This document shows, piece after piece, positions 45,485 through 54,736 of a DNA stretch of 64,000 bases. This stretch comes from Sanguibacter suarezii NBRC 16159. Lineage in GTDB: Bacteria > Actinomycetota > Actinomycetes > Actinomycetales > Cellulomonadaceae. The notes below the pieces were generated by a model. It was not told the DNA's origin. It did no database searches and saw only the letters and a list, made by a program, of their open reading frames with translations. The position numbers and the translations under genes were made by a program. The DNA lies in assembly GCF_001552735.1 (NCBI RefSeq), contig NZ_BCRT01000015.1, positions 242,984 to 306,983 on the forward strand, written 5' to 3'. Numbering within the stretch: position 1 is the stretch's first letter; each line of letters begins with the position of its first letter.

Positions 45485-46255
45485 ATGCACGACGCCGCAC
45501 CCGGCCTCGACCCTGTGGCACCGGCTGACGGCAGCGCGCCGGACGCACCCCGCACGCCCCGCTATCGCCCGGTGCTCTCCTTCGTCCAGCGCAGCAGCCG
45601 TCTCAAGGACCGTCAGCAGCGCACCTGGGACGCTCTGGCCCCGCTGTACGTCATCGAGCCGCCGCGCGTCGACGCCAAGACCTCCGTCCAGCCCGACTTC
45701 CGCTTCGACCCTGAGGTGGCCTTCGGGCGCTCGGCGCCCCTCGTGGTGGAGATCGGTTCCGGTCAGGGCGAAGCCGTGGCGCACGCCGCCGAGCAGCACC
45801 CGGAGACGAACTTCCTCGCCGTGGAGGTCTACACCGCCGGGGTCGCCCAGACCCTGCAGCGGATCCGCCAGCGGGAGCTGACCAACATCCGCATCGTCCA
45901 GGCGAACGCGGTCGAGGTGCTCACCACGATGCTGCCCGCGGACTCGGTCGACGAGCTGTGGCTGTTCTTCCCGGACCCGTGGCACAAAGCCAAGCACACC
46001 AAGCGCCGCCTCGTCACACCGGCCTTCATGGACCTGCCGGCGCGGGTGCTGCGCCCGGGCGGGGTGTGGCGCCTGGCCACGGACTGGGCGGACTACGCCC
46101 GGCAGATGCGCGAGGTCATCGGCGCGGACGAGCGTTTCACCGCCGACCTGCACGCACCCCGCTTCGACGGACGCGTGCTCACCAGCTTCGAGCGCAAGGG
46201 CCTGGCCAAGGACCGCGAGATCGCGGACATCACCGCGGTCCTGACCGCCGACTGA
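45485..46255 (+). CDS. trmB: tRNA (guanine-N7-)-methyltransferase
   Basis: A 256-residue SAM-dependent enzyme that makes m7G46 in tRNAs. The SAM site is VVEIGSGQGEAV (88-98), followed by FLAVEVYTAGVAQTL. The tRNA/catalytic motif is ELWLFFPDPWHKAKHTKRRL (Asp and Lys), and TSFERKGLAKDREI is at the end. About 45 N-terminal residues rich in Pro/Asp are typical of actinobacterial members. The ATG start is at 45485. It lies downstream of tRNA-Leu and faces trxA across a terminator. Confidence 0.95.
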   Translation: MHDAAPGLDPVAPADGSAPDAPRTPRYRPVLSFVQRSSRLKDRQQRTWDALAPLYVIEPPRVDAKTSVQPDFRFDPEVAFGRSAPLVVEIGSGQGEAVAHAAEQHPETNFLAVEVYTAGVAQTLQRIRQRELTNIRIVQANAVEVLTTMLPADSVDELWLFFPDPWHKAKHTKRRLVTPAFMDLPARVLRPGGVWRLATDWADYARQMREVIGADERFTADLHAPRFDGRVLTSFERKGLAKDREIADITAVLTAD

Positions 46256-46284
46256 GACGTCTGCAGAGACCCTTCAGAGACGAC

Positions 46285-46313
46285 TGAGCCGAGCGGACCA
46301 GCCGCTCGGCTCA
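46285..46313. terminator. Bidirectional terminator between trmB and trxA
   Basis: Perfect 12-bp stem TGAGCCGAGCGG / CCGCTCGGCTCA with a 5-base loop, between the convergent trmB and trxA genes. Confidence 0.75.
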
Positions 46314-46340
46314 GACGTCAGTGCTCACGGGTGCGGGGGG

Positions 46341-46718
46341 CTACTCCGCTGCCGGCGCTCCGGACTGCGCGGCGATCTGGGCACGGACCTCGTCCATGTC
46401 CAGGCCCTTGACGGCCTCGACCACCTGGGCCAGCGCGGGGGCCGGGAGGGCGCCGGGCTGGGAGAAGACCAGCACGCCCTCGCGGAAGGCCATGAGCGTG
46501 GGGATCGAGGTGATGTTCGCCGCGGCGGCGAGCTCACGCTCGGCCTCGGTGTCGATCTTGGCGTGCACGACGTCCGGGTTGGCCTCGGAGGACGCCTCGA
46601 AGACGGGGGCGAACTGGCGGCACGGGCCGCACCAGGCAGCCCAGAAGTCGACGAGGACGACGTCGTTGTTCTTGATGGTCTGCTCGAAGGTCTCCTGCGT
46701 GAGCTCCTGGGTGGCCAT
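46341..46718 (-). CDS. trxA: Thioredoxin
   Basis: A 125-residue thioredoxin with active site WAAWCGPCRQ (C30, C33), the cis-Pro region ITSIPTLMAF and the usual N-terminal strand VVLVDFW. A C-terminal tail of about 20 residues extends beyond the fold (DEVRAQIAAQSGAPAAE). The start is ATG at 46718 after GAGAGGAATC; the longer frame is not used. It reduces disulfides in the cytoplasm and can supply Bcp encoded nearby. Confidence 0.95.
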   Translation of the reverse strand: MATQELTQETFEQTIKNNDVVLVDFWAAWCGPCRQFAPVFEASSEANPDVVHAKIDTEAERELAAAANITSIPTLMAFREGVLVFSQPGALPAPALAQVVEAVKGLDMDEVRAQIAAQSGAPAAE

Positions 46719-46853
46719 GTGATTCCTCTCAACGAAGTGATCTGTCTGTCTGTAGGACACATCTGGAGCCCAGACTATTCCCCCGGCCGCGGTCAGCGGC
46801 TCTCACCAGCGGCGGGGTGGCGGTCGTCGGTGGGATCGGGGTACAACTGCACA

Positions 46854-47423
46854 GTGACCGACACCGCGGACTTCCCCCAGCCAGACTTCGACCCCAAGGA
46901 CTCCCAGCCCGCCGGCTGGCTCAGCGAGCAGGAGATGGCCGCCGCCCGCGCCAGCCTCCCCCTCGTCTACGTCGATGCCGTCCCGGTGCGCGTGGACGAC
47001 TCCGGCGACGTCGTCGCCGTCGGGCTGCTGCTGCGGGTCTCCCGCGAGGGAGTCATGACCCGCGCGCTCGTCTCGGGGCGGGTCATGTACCACGAGCGCC
47101 TGCGCGACGCGCTGCTGCGCCACATCGAGAAGGACCTGGGCCCCGTCGCCCTGCCGCAGATCCCGCCGTCCCCGCAGCCCTTCACCATCGCCGAGTACTT
47201 CCCGACGCCGGGCATCACCCCGTACTACGACCGCCGCCAGCACGCCGTCTCGATGGCCTACGTGGTCCCGGTCACCGGTGACTGCGAGCCCCAGCAGCAC
47301 GCCCTGGACCTGGCGTGGCTGACCCCTGAGCAGGCCTGCAGCGAAGCCGTCCAGGCGGAGATGTACGGCGGCCAGGGTGTGCTGCTGCGCCAGGCGATGG
47401 CGCACGTGGGTCGCCTGTCCTGA
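46854..47423 (+). CDS. DUF4916/NUDIX-like protein
   Basis: A 189-residue soluble protein matching the actinobacterial DUF4916 pattern, often described as NUDIX-related: QPAGWLSEQEMAAARASLPL, VDAVPVRVDDSGDVVAVGLL, RVMYHERLRDALLRHIEKDLG, AEYFPTPGITPYYDRRQHAV and LAWLTPEQA. The classic NUDIX box GX5EX7REUXEEXGU is not present, so hydrolase activity is uncertain. The start is GTG at 46854. It is convergent with the ABC-F gene, whose stop is 3 bases away. Confidence 0.82.
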   Translation: MTDTADFPQPDFDPKDSQPAGWLSEQEMAAARASLPLVYVDAVPVRVDDSGDVVAVGLLLRVSREGVMTRALVSGRVMYHERLRDALLRHIEKDLGPVALPQIPPSPQPFTIAEYFPTPGITPYYDRRQHAVSMAYVVPVTGDCEPQQHALDLAWLTPEQACSEAVQAEMYGGQGVLLRQAMAHVGRLS

Positions 47424-47426
47424 GGT

Positions 47427-49067
<1,641 letters not shown>

Positions 49068-49134
49068 CCCGCCACGATACGCGGTGCCTTGGGGCACGGT
49101 GCTGCGTCGCGGTGGTCACCGGTACGGTTGCCGG

Positions 49135-49575
49135 GTGCAGAACACCTCGCTCCTGACCCGCCCCGTGTGGGCCTTCCTGCTCGACGCCGTGTGCGTCCTC
49201 GCCTTCGCCGCGGGCGGGCGGTCCTCCCACGAGGAGGCCCTCTCCCTGGGCGGGGTCGCCCAGACGGCGTGGCCCTTCCTCGTCGGGCTGGGCGTCGGCT
49301 GGCTCGTCCTGCTGGCCGCAGCGCACCGCGGCTCGCGCGGTCCGCGCGGCGGCTCGCGTCGCGGCCACCTGTCGGTGCTGCCCGCCGGCGTCGTCCTCGT
49401 GCTCGCCTCGTGGGGGCTGGGGATGGGTTTGCGCCTGCTCACCGATCAGGGCGCCAGCGGCGCCTTCCCGCTCGTCGCCCTCGCCTTCCTCACGCTCACG
49501 CTGATCGGCTGGCGCCTGGTCGCCGCCGGGGTCAGCCGGCGAGCACAGCGGCGATCGTCGGCGCCAACGCCCTGA
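49135..49575 (+). CDS. DUF3054 family membrane protein
   Basis: A 146-residue membrane protein with four hydrophobic helices (about 12-30, 45-62, 80-98, 108-128). The start LLTRPVWAFLLDAVCVLAFAAGGRSSHEE and the end GASGAFPLVALAFLTLTLIGWR match the DUF3054 family. The function is unknown. The GTG start is at 49135. Its last 44 bases overlap the convergent rdgB gene. Confidence 0.88.
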   Translation: MQNTSLLTRPVWAFLLDAVCVLAFAAGGRSSHEEALSLGGVAQTAWPFLVGLGVGWLVLLAAAHRGSRGPRGGSRRGHLSVLPAGVVLVLASWGLGMGLRLLTDQGASGAFPLVALAFLTLTLIGWRLVAAGVSRRAQRRSSAPTP

Positions 49576-50155
49576 ACGCCTGCCCGCGGTGGCTGATGGC
49601 GTTCTTCTCGGCCGGGGTGAGCTCGGCGCAGGATCGCGTGTCGCCGTCGGGCCGCAGGATGGGGTCGTAGCCGAAGCCGCCCGCCCCGCGCGGGGCGGTG
49701 AGCAGGGTGCCGGTCAGCGCGCCGGTCTCGACGTACTCACGCCCGTCCGGGGTGACGAGGGCGGCGGCGCAGACGAAGCGTGCGCCGCGGTGCTCCTCGG
49801 CGATGTCGGAGAGCTGGGCGAGCAGCAGGTCGAGGTTGGCCTGGTCGTCACCGTGGCGCCCGGCCCAGCGCGCGGAGAAGATCCCCGGTGCGCCGCCGAG
49901 CACGTCGACGGCCAGCCCCGAGTCGTCCGCCACGCATGGCAGGCCGCTCGCGGCGACGAGGGCGCGGGCCTTGATGAGCGCGTTCTCCTCGAAGGTCACC
50001 CCGTCCTCGACCGGCTCGACGTCGGTGAAGGCCGCCGCCCCCACGACGTCGTCGGGGCTCAGGCCCGGGATCGTCCCGGCGGCGAGCAGGATCGCTCGGA
50101 GCTCACCGACCTTGTGCTCGTTGTGGGTGGCCAGGACGAGGCGGGGCGAGGTCAC
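49532..50155 (-). CDS. rdgB: RdgB/HAM1 family XTP/dITP pyrophosphatase
   Basis: A 207-residue house-cleaning enzyme that hydrolyses dITP, XTP and similar damaged nucleotides. Motifs are LATHNEHKVGELRAIL (substrate/phosphate binding), TFEENALIKARALVAASG, VADDSGLAVDVLGGAPG (metal binding and catalytic Asp), FGYDPIL and ISHRGQAF. The GTG start at 50155 follows AAGGAG. It lies in the murI-hydrolase-rdgB block, but the usual RNase PH gene between the hydrolase and rdgB is missing. Confidence 0.96.
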   Translation of the reverse strand: MTSPRLVLATHNEHKVGELRAILLAAGTIPGLSPDDVVGAAAFTDVEPVEDGVTFEENALIKARALVAASGLPCVADDSGLAVDVLGGAPGIFSARWAGRHGDDQANLDLLLAQLSDIAEEHRGARFVCAAALVTPDGREYVETGALTGTLLTAPRGAGGFGYDPILRPDGDTRSCAELTPAEKNAISHRGQAFRALAPTIAAVLAG

Positions 50156-50228
50156 GACGACTCCTTCGGTGCGGGGGTGAGCTGGTGGTGCGGGCGCAGG
50201 GGGCGCACGCGGGATGGTCAGGCAGGGC

Positions 50229-51032
50229 TCAGAGCAGGTAGGAGCGCCCCTGCTCGACGACCTCGACCGGTCCGTCGTAGACCGCCTGGGCCTCGGCGAC
50301 GGAGACCGCGGGATCGTTCCACGCCGGGACGTGGGTGAGCAGCAGCCGCGCAGCCCCGGCCTTGGTGGCCACCTGCCCGGCGCGCCGGCCGGTCAGGTGG
50401 ATGCCGCAGGCCTCGTCACGGCCCTCGACGAAGGCGGCCTCGGCCAGCAGCACGTCCGCGGACTCGGCGAGGGCGTAGACGCCATCGCAGACGTCGGTGT
50501 CACCGGTGTAGGCCAGGGTCGCGGAGGTCCCAGGGACGAGGGTGCTCGGTCCGGTGACCCGCACCCCGTAGGCGGGGATCGGGTGCTCGACCGCGACCGG
50601 CTCGATCGTGAACGGTCCCACCTGGGCCGCGGAGCCCGGGGTCCAGGTACGGAAGTCGAACTGCCCGGTCATCGTCTCGCCGTCGGGCAGGCCGTAGGAG
50701 TCGGCGAGCCGGCGCTCGGCCTCGGCCGGGCCGTAGAGCGGCACCGCGGTGCGTGACCCGTCGACCTCAGACCCGCGCTCGGGGTGGTACTTGAGGAAGA
50801 CGTAGTAGCCGCACAGGTCCGCGAAGTGGTCGGGGTGCATGTGGGAGATCGCCACGGCGTCGACCGCAAAAGGGTCCACGACCTGCTGCAGGGCTCCCAA
50901 GGAGCCGTTGCCCAGGTCCAGCACGAGCGACCAGGTGCGTCCAGCGGCGTCGTCGGCCTGCACGAGGTAGCACGACGCCGGTGATGACGGCGCCGCGAAC
51001 GAACCGGCCATACCGACGATCGTCAGCTTCAT
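50229..51032 (-). CDS. Metallo-beta-lactamase-fold hydrolase (Rv1339-like)
   Basis: A 267-residue MBL-fold protein with the metal motif [10 protein letters not shown] (H64, H66, D68, H69), later [10 protein letters not shown] and the terminal [10 protein letters not shown]. Its place after murI and before rdgB matches Mycobacterium Rv1339, reported as an atypical cyclic-AMP phosphodiesterase related to RNase Z. The same role here is inferred from position and family. The ATG start overlaps the murI stop by 4 bases (ATGA), so they are translationally coupled. Confidence 0.9.
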   Translation of the reverse strand: MKLTIVGMAGSFAAPSSPASCYLVQADDAAGRTWSLVLDLGNGSLGALQQVVDPFAVDAVAISHMHPDHFADLCGYYVFLKYHPERGSEVDGSRTAVPLYGPAEAERRLADSYGLPDGETMTGQFDFRTWTPGSAAQVGPFTIEPVAVEHPIPAYGVRVTGPSTLVPGTSATLAYTGDTDVCDGVYALAESADVLLAEAAFVEGRDEACGIHLTGRRAGQVATKAGAARLLLTHVPAWNDPAVSVAEAQAVYDGPVEVVEQGRSYLL

Positions 51033-51835
51033 AGGACCGATTCCACCACGGGCACCTCGGGTCCGAGGAATCGACGAGCGAGGCCGGCGAACACCGCAGC
51101 GTCCCCGGTCGACTGGAAGACGTGCTCCGGAGGGCCCGCGGACACGTCTCTTTCTAGGCCATGAGCCACAAGCGTGCGGAAGACGTCCTTCGCCGTCTCC
51201 TCCGCGCTTGAGACCAACGTCACGTCCTCGCCCATGACATAGGAGATCGCACCGGTGAGCAGCGGGTAGTGGGTGCAGCCGAGGATGAGGGTGTCCACCC
51301 CGGCCTCGCGGACCGGGTCCAGGTAGCGCCGGGCGGCGGCGAGCACCTCCGGCCCGGCGGTCACGCCGGCCTCCACGAGCGGGACGAAGTCCGGGCACGC
51401 CTGCGGCACGACGGTCACGCCGGTGGCGACGGCGAGCGCGTCCTCGTAGGCCCGCGACTCGATGGTCGCCCGGGTGCCTATGACACCGACCCGTCCGGTG
51501 CGGGTGGCGGCCACCGCACGGCGGGCGGCGGGCAGGATCACCTCGACGACGGGGATGCCGTGCCGGACGGAGTACCGCTCGCGGGCGTCACGCAGGACGG
51601 CGGCGGAGGCGCTGTTGCACGCGATGACGAGCATCTTGACGCCCTCGTCGACGAGCCGGTCCATGACGTCCAGGGCCAGCGAACGGACCGTGGCGAGGGG
51701 CTTGGGGCCGTAGGGGGCGTTGATGGTGTCGCCGATGTAGTGGATCGATTCGTTGGGCAGCTGGTCGAGGATGGACCGCGCGACGGTCAGCCCACCCACT
51801 CCGGAGTCGAAGATTCCGATCGGGGCGTTGTTCAC
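51029..51835 (-). CDS. murI: Glutamate racemase
   Basis: A 268-residue enzyme that makes D-glutamate for peptidoglycan. Two catalytic cysteines are present: C73 in VIACNSASA and C187 in LGCTHYPLL, with D10 in [12 protein letters not shown] and PYGPK for substrate binding. The start is GTG at 51835 ([12 protein letters not shown]); the longer frame upstream reads into a terminator hairpin and is not used. First gene of the murI-MBL operon. Confidence 0.97.
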   Translation of the reverse strand: MNNAPIGIFDSGVGGLTVARSILDQLPNESIHYIGDTINAPYGPKPLATVRSLALDVMDRLVDEGVKMLVIACNSASAAVLRDARERYSVRHGIPVVEVILPAARRAVAATRTGRVGVIGTRATIESRAYEDALAVATGVTVVPQACPDFVPLVEAGVTAGPEVLAAARRYLDPVREAGVDTLILGCTHYPLLTGAISYVMGEDVTLVSSAEETAKDVFRTLVAHGLERDVSAGPPEHVFQSTGDAAVFAGLARRFLGPEVPVVESVL

Positions 51836-51873
51836 ACAGTCGAGGATAGTCGAGCGCTCCAGACCTACGACAA

Positions 51874-51911
51874 AGCGGCGCCCCGCACGGTGATCCGTGC
51901 GGGGCGCCGCT
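51874..51911 (-). terminator. Strong terminator between the 51-residue membrane protein gene and murI
   Basis: Perfect 17-bp inverted repeat AGCGGCGCCCCGCACGG with its complement and a TGAT loop, 27 bases after the stop of the small gene and 38 bases before the murI start. Confidence 0.85.
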
Positions 51912-51938
51912 GAGGACATTGTCCAGGTGCCGGTGGTG

Positions 51939-52094
51939 CTAGATCCTCGAGCTCTTGCCACGTCCAACGAGGGCGAGGACGAGGCTCACGACGAGCACTG
52001 CGATACCGATCCACAGGAGGAAGGAACCGACTCCGGAGAAGCCGAGGATGATGAGGACAACTCCGATGAGCAAGATAAGCAACCAGCTAGGCAT
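51939..52094 (-). CDS. 51-residue hydrophobic membrane protein
   Basis: A short gene reading [20 protein letters not shown], then [20 protein letters not shown] and [11 protein letters not shown]. Two transmembrane helices (about 3-18 and 22-43) and a basic cytoplasmic end. The ATG at 52094 follows AAAGAGGATCCC, and a strong terminator lies after the stop, so it is a separate transcription unit. Similar tiny hydrophobic proteins are common in actinobacteria, without known function. Confidence 0.7.
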   Translation of the reverse strand: MPSWLLILLIGVVLIILGFSGVGSFLLWIGIAVLVVSLVLALVGRGKSSRI

Positions 52095-52230
52095 GGGATC
52101 CTCTTTCCGTCATAACGGCCTGGCACGGGCGTTCCGTGCGGCCACAAAAATCATCCTGACAGAGTCTTGACAAGCGCGCATCTTGAGGGATGAGTTTGCA
52201 TCGCCGCAGGTCGTGTGCTTTCCCGGAAAA

Positions 52231-53055
52231 TCAGTGCCGACGCTTGCGACGACGGAAGTCCGTGAGCATGCAGTCGGTGAGCGACTCCTGGAGATAGCCG
52301 GCGAGCAAGAACACCGAGCCGAGGAACAGGCGTGGTCCGCTCATCCCCTCCCCCGCGGTGGGCTTGCGGTCCTCGCCGTCCTCGTCCTCGCTCTCCCACG
52401 TGGCGGTGACCGCGTCGTAGAGCGCCTCGGAGTCCTCGTCCGTGCGCAGTCCCAGCCGCTCCCCGATCACCAGGCGGATGTCCGCGAGCGCGCCGGCGAT
52501 CGGCTCCGCCTCGTCGACCATGATGACGAAGTCGAGCTGGTCGCTCTCGTTCGCCGACGGCGGCACCTCCAGCAGCAGCTCGGCGAACAGCAGCAGCCGG
52601 TCGACCTTGCGCTGGCGCAGGTCGTCGTCGGTGTAGCGGCGGAACTCCCCGGCGATCTCCGGGTCGGTCGAGGCGTCCGGGAGCAGACGGCGCACCGCCG
52701 GGTCGCTCGGCGCCTCGAGCGGGGCACCATGGATCCCGTCGAAGACGCTGCGCAGCGCACCGAGGCTCTCGGCGGCCGAGGGGCCGGTGCTCCCCGGACC
52801 GTCCGAGCCCTGCGAGCCGGGGGCGCTGCCGGAGGCACCAGGGACCTGCTCGTGCTGGTCCCGCTGCTGCTCGTGCTGGTCGCTGTGCTCGTCATCGTGC
52901 TCGTCGCCGTCGTCGTCTGCGGGCAGGAAGGCGTCCTCGCCGCCCAGCAGCTCCACGACGTCCCCGGTCACCTGCGCCAGGACGAGCCGCTCCGGTGTGG
53001 ACAGCGCCGCGACGTAGGTGCCTGAGCCGTCGTCCGGGCTCTCAAAAGGTCGCAT
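52231..53055 (-). CDS. DUF2017 family protein
   Basis: A 274-residue protein. The family body (VAALSTPERLVLAQVTGDVV, then RRLLPDASTDPEIAGEFRRY, RQRKVDRLLLFAELL and MVDEAEPIAGALADIRLVIGERLGL) is interrupted near residues 48-95 by an Asp/His/Glu/Gln-rich disordered insert. The function is unknown, but the gene nearly always follows clpS in actinobacteria, as here with 2 bases between. It may therefore take part in ClpS/Clp protease adaptor work. The C-terminus is basic (RRRKRRH). Confidence 0.9.
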   Translation of the reverse strand: MRPFESPDDGSGTYVAALSTPERLVLAQVTGDVVELLGGEDAFLPADDDGDEHDDEHSDQHEQQRDQHEQVPGASGSAPGSQGSDGPGSTGPSAAESLGALRSVFDGIHGAPLEAPSDPAVRRLLPDASTDPEIAGEFRRYTDDDLRQRKVDRLLLFAELLLEVPPSANESDQLDFVIMVDEAEPIAGALADIRLVIGERLGLRTDEDSEALYDAVTATWESEDEDGEDRKPTAGEGMSGPRLFLGSVFLLAGYLQESLTDCMLTDFRRRKRRH

Positions 53056-53057
53056 CC

Positions 53058-53351
53058 CTACTCACCGCTCCGCTTCATCGTGGCCCACAGCCCGTAGGAG
53101 TGCATGGCCTGCACGTCCATCTCGACCTTCTCCCTGCCCCCGGTCGAGACGACCGCGTGGCCGTCCTTGTGCACCTGCATCATGAGGGTGTGGGCCTTGC
53201 GCTGGGAGTAGCCGAAGTAGCTCTCGAAGACGTAGGCGACGTAGTTCATGAGGTTGACCGGATCGTTCCAGACGATGGTCACCCACGGTTCGGCACTACG
53301 GACGTCAGCCTCGAGATGCGTGGCCTGCTCTGGTGTGGTTGTCACGGTCAC
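53058..53351 (-). CDS. clpS: ATP-dependent Clp protease adaptor ClpS
   Basis: A 97-residue adaptor that delivers N-degron substrates to ClpC/ClpA. The core motifs are [25 protein letters not shown] (Asn-Asp and the binding pocket) and [22 protein letters not shown]. About 22 disordered N-terminal residues precede the fold. The start is GTG at 53351. It is in an operon with DUF2017 and divergent from pncB. Confidence 0.96.
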   Translation of the reverse strand: MTVTTTPEQATHLEADVRSAEPWVTIVWNDPVNLMNYVAYVFESYFGYSQRKAHTLMMQVHKDGHAVVSTGGREKVEMDVQAMHSYGLWATMKRSGE

Positions 53352-53399
53352 AGGGCAACTCTAGGTCCTCCCGCCTCCGGCGTGCCCTACGGTTGTCCC

Positions 53400-54728
53400 A
53401 TGGGGACTGCGCTGCTCACAGACCGTTACGAGCTCACGATGCTGCAGGCGGCGCTCGCCGACGGCACCGCCGACCGGCACTGCGTCTTCGAGGTGTTCAC
53501 CCGACGCCTGCCGTCCTGGCGCCGCTACGGCGTGCTGGCCGGGACCGGACGGGTGCTCGAGCTGCTCGCCGACTTCCGCTTCGACGCCGACGAGCTCGAG
53601 TGGCTGGGCCGGGAGAAGGTCGTCGACGATGCGACGCTGGAGTTCCTGGCGGGCTACCGCTTCACCGGTGACATCCGGGGCTACGCCGAGGGCGAGGCGT
53701 TCTTCCCCTCGAGCCCGGTCATGGTCGTGGAGGGCACCTTCGCCGAGGCGGTGCTGCTGGAGACCCTCGTCCTGTCGGTCCTCAACTACGACTCCGCGGT
53801 GGCCTCGGCCGCCTCGCGGATGACCAGCGCCGCCGTCGGCCGCCCGTGCCTGGAGATGGGCTCGCGCCGGGCGCACGAGCAGGCGGCGGTCGCAGCCGCC
53901 CGCGCCGCGGCCGTGGCGGGCTTCTCCGGCACGTCCAACCTGGAGGCCGGGCGCCGCTACGGCCTGGCCACCATCGGCACCGCCGCGCACGCCTTCACCC
54001 TCCTGCACGACGACGAGGAGCAGGCCTTCGCCTCCCAGGTCGCCTCCGCGGGGCCAGGGACCACCCTCCTGGTGGACACCTATGACGTGACCCGCGGGGT
54101 CGAGCGGGCCGTGAAGATCGCCGGCACCGACCTCGGGGCGGTGCGGCTGGACTCCGGTGACCTGGGGGTGCTGGCCCAGGAGGTCCGCGGCCAGCTCGAC
54201 GCCCTCGGCGCCACGAGCACCCGCATCACCGTGACCTCTGACCTGGACGAGTACGCGATCGCCTCACTGGCCGCCTCGCCGGTCGACTCCTACGGGGTGG
54301 GCACCAAGCTCGTCACCGGGTCCGGGGCTCCGACCTGCGGGATGGTCTACAAGCTCGTGGCCCGTGAAGGGGCCTCGGGCGCCCTGGAGCCGGTGGCCAA
54401 GGCGTCCACCTCCAAGACGAGCGTGGGCGGGCGCAAGAGCGCCTCGCGGCTGCTCGACGAGTCCGGGCGGGCGCTGGCCGAGGTTGTGCTCACCGGGGAC
54501 GGCGACCTGGACCCGGGCGACCTCGATCCGGCCGGGGTGAGCCTGCGCCCGCTGCACACCACCCTGGTCACCGGCGGCGTCGTCGAGGACCGGTGGACCG
54601 GGCCGGAGGGTGTGGTCACCGCGACGGCCCGGCACGCGGCCTCACGCGACGAGCTGCCGCGCGGCGCCCGCCGTCTCTCCACCGGCGAGGTGGCGATCCC
54701 GACGCTCGCGCGGACCCTGGGCAGCTGA
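53400..54728 (+). CDS. pncB: Nicotinate phosphoribosyltransferase
   Basis: A 442-residue enzyme of NAD salvage that converts nicotinate and PRPP to nicotinate mononucleotide. Family regions are LLTDRYELTMLQAALADG, FTRRLPSWRRYGVLAGTGR, SRRAHEQAAVAAARAA, FSGTSNLEAGRRYGL, GTAAHAFTLLHDDE (conserved His), VRLDSGDLGVLA and SYGVGTKLVTG. The ATG is at 53400. It is divergent from clpS, the same neighbourhood as Rv1330c/Rv1331. The next gene is convergent with 8 bases between. Confidence 0.95.
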   Translation: MGTALLTDRYELTMLQAALADGTADRHCVFEVFTRRLPSWRRYGVLAGTGRVLELLADFRFDADELEWLGREKVVDDATLEFLAGYRFTGDIRGYAEGEAFFPSSPVMVVEGTFAEAVLLETLVLSVLNYDSAVASAASRMTSAAVGRPCLEMGSRRAHEQAAVAAARAAAVAGFSGTSNLEAGRRYGLATIGTAAHAFTLLHDDEEQAFASQVASAGPGTTLLVDTYDVTRGVERAVKIAGTDLGAVRLDSGDLGVLAQEVRGQLDALGATSTRITVTSDLDEYAIASLAASPVDSYGVGTKLVTGSGAPTCGMVYKLVAREGASGALEPVAKASTSKTSVGGRKSASRLLDESGRALAEVVLTGDGDLDPGDLDPAGVSLRPLHTTLVTGGVVEDRWTGPEGVVTATARHAASRDELPRGARRLSTGEVAIPTLARTLGS

Positions 54729-54736
54729 CCGGCCCG

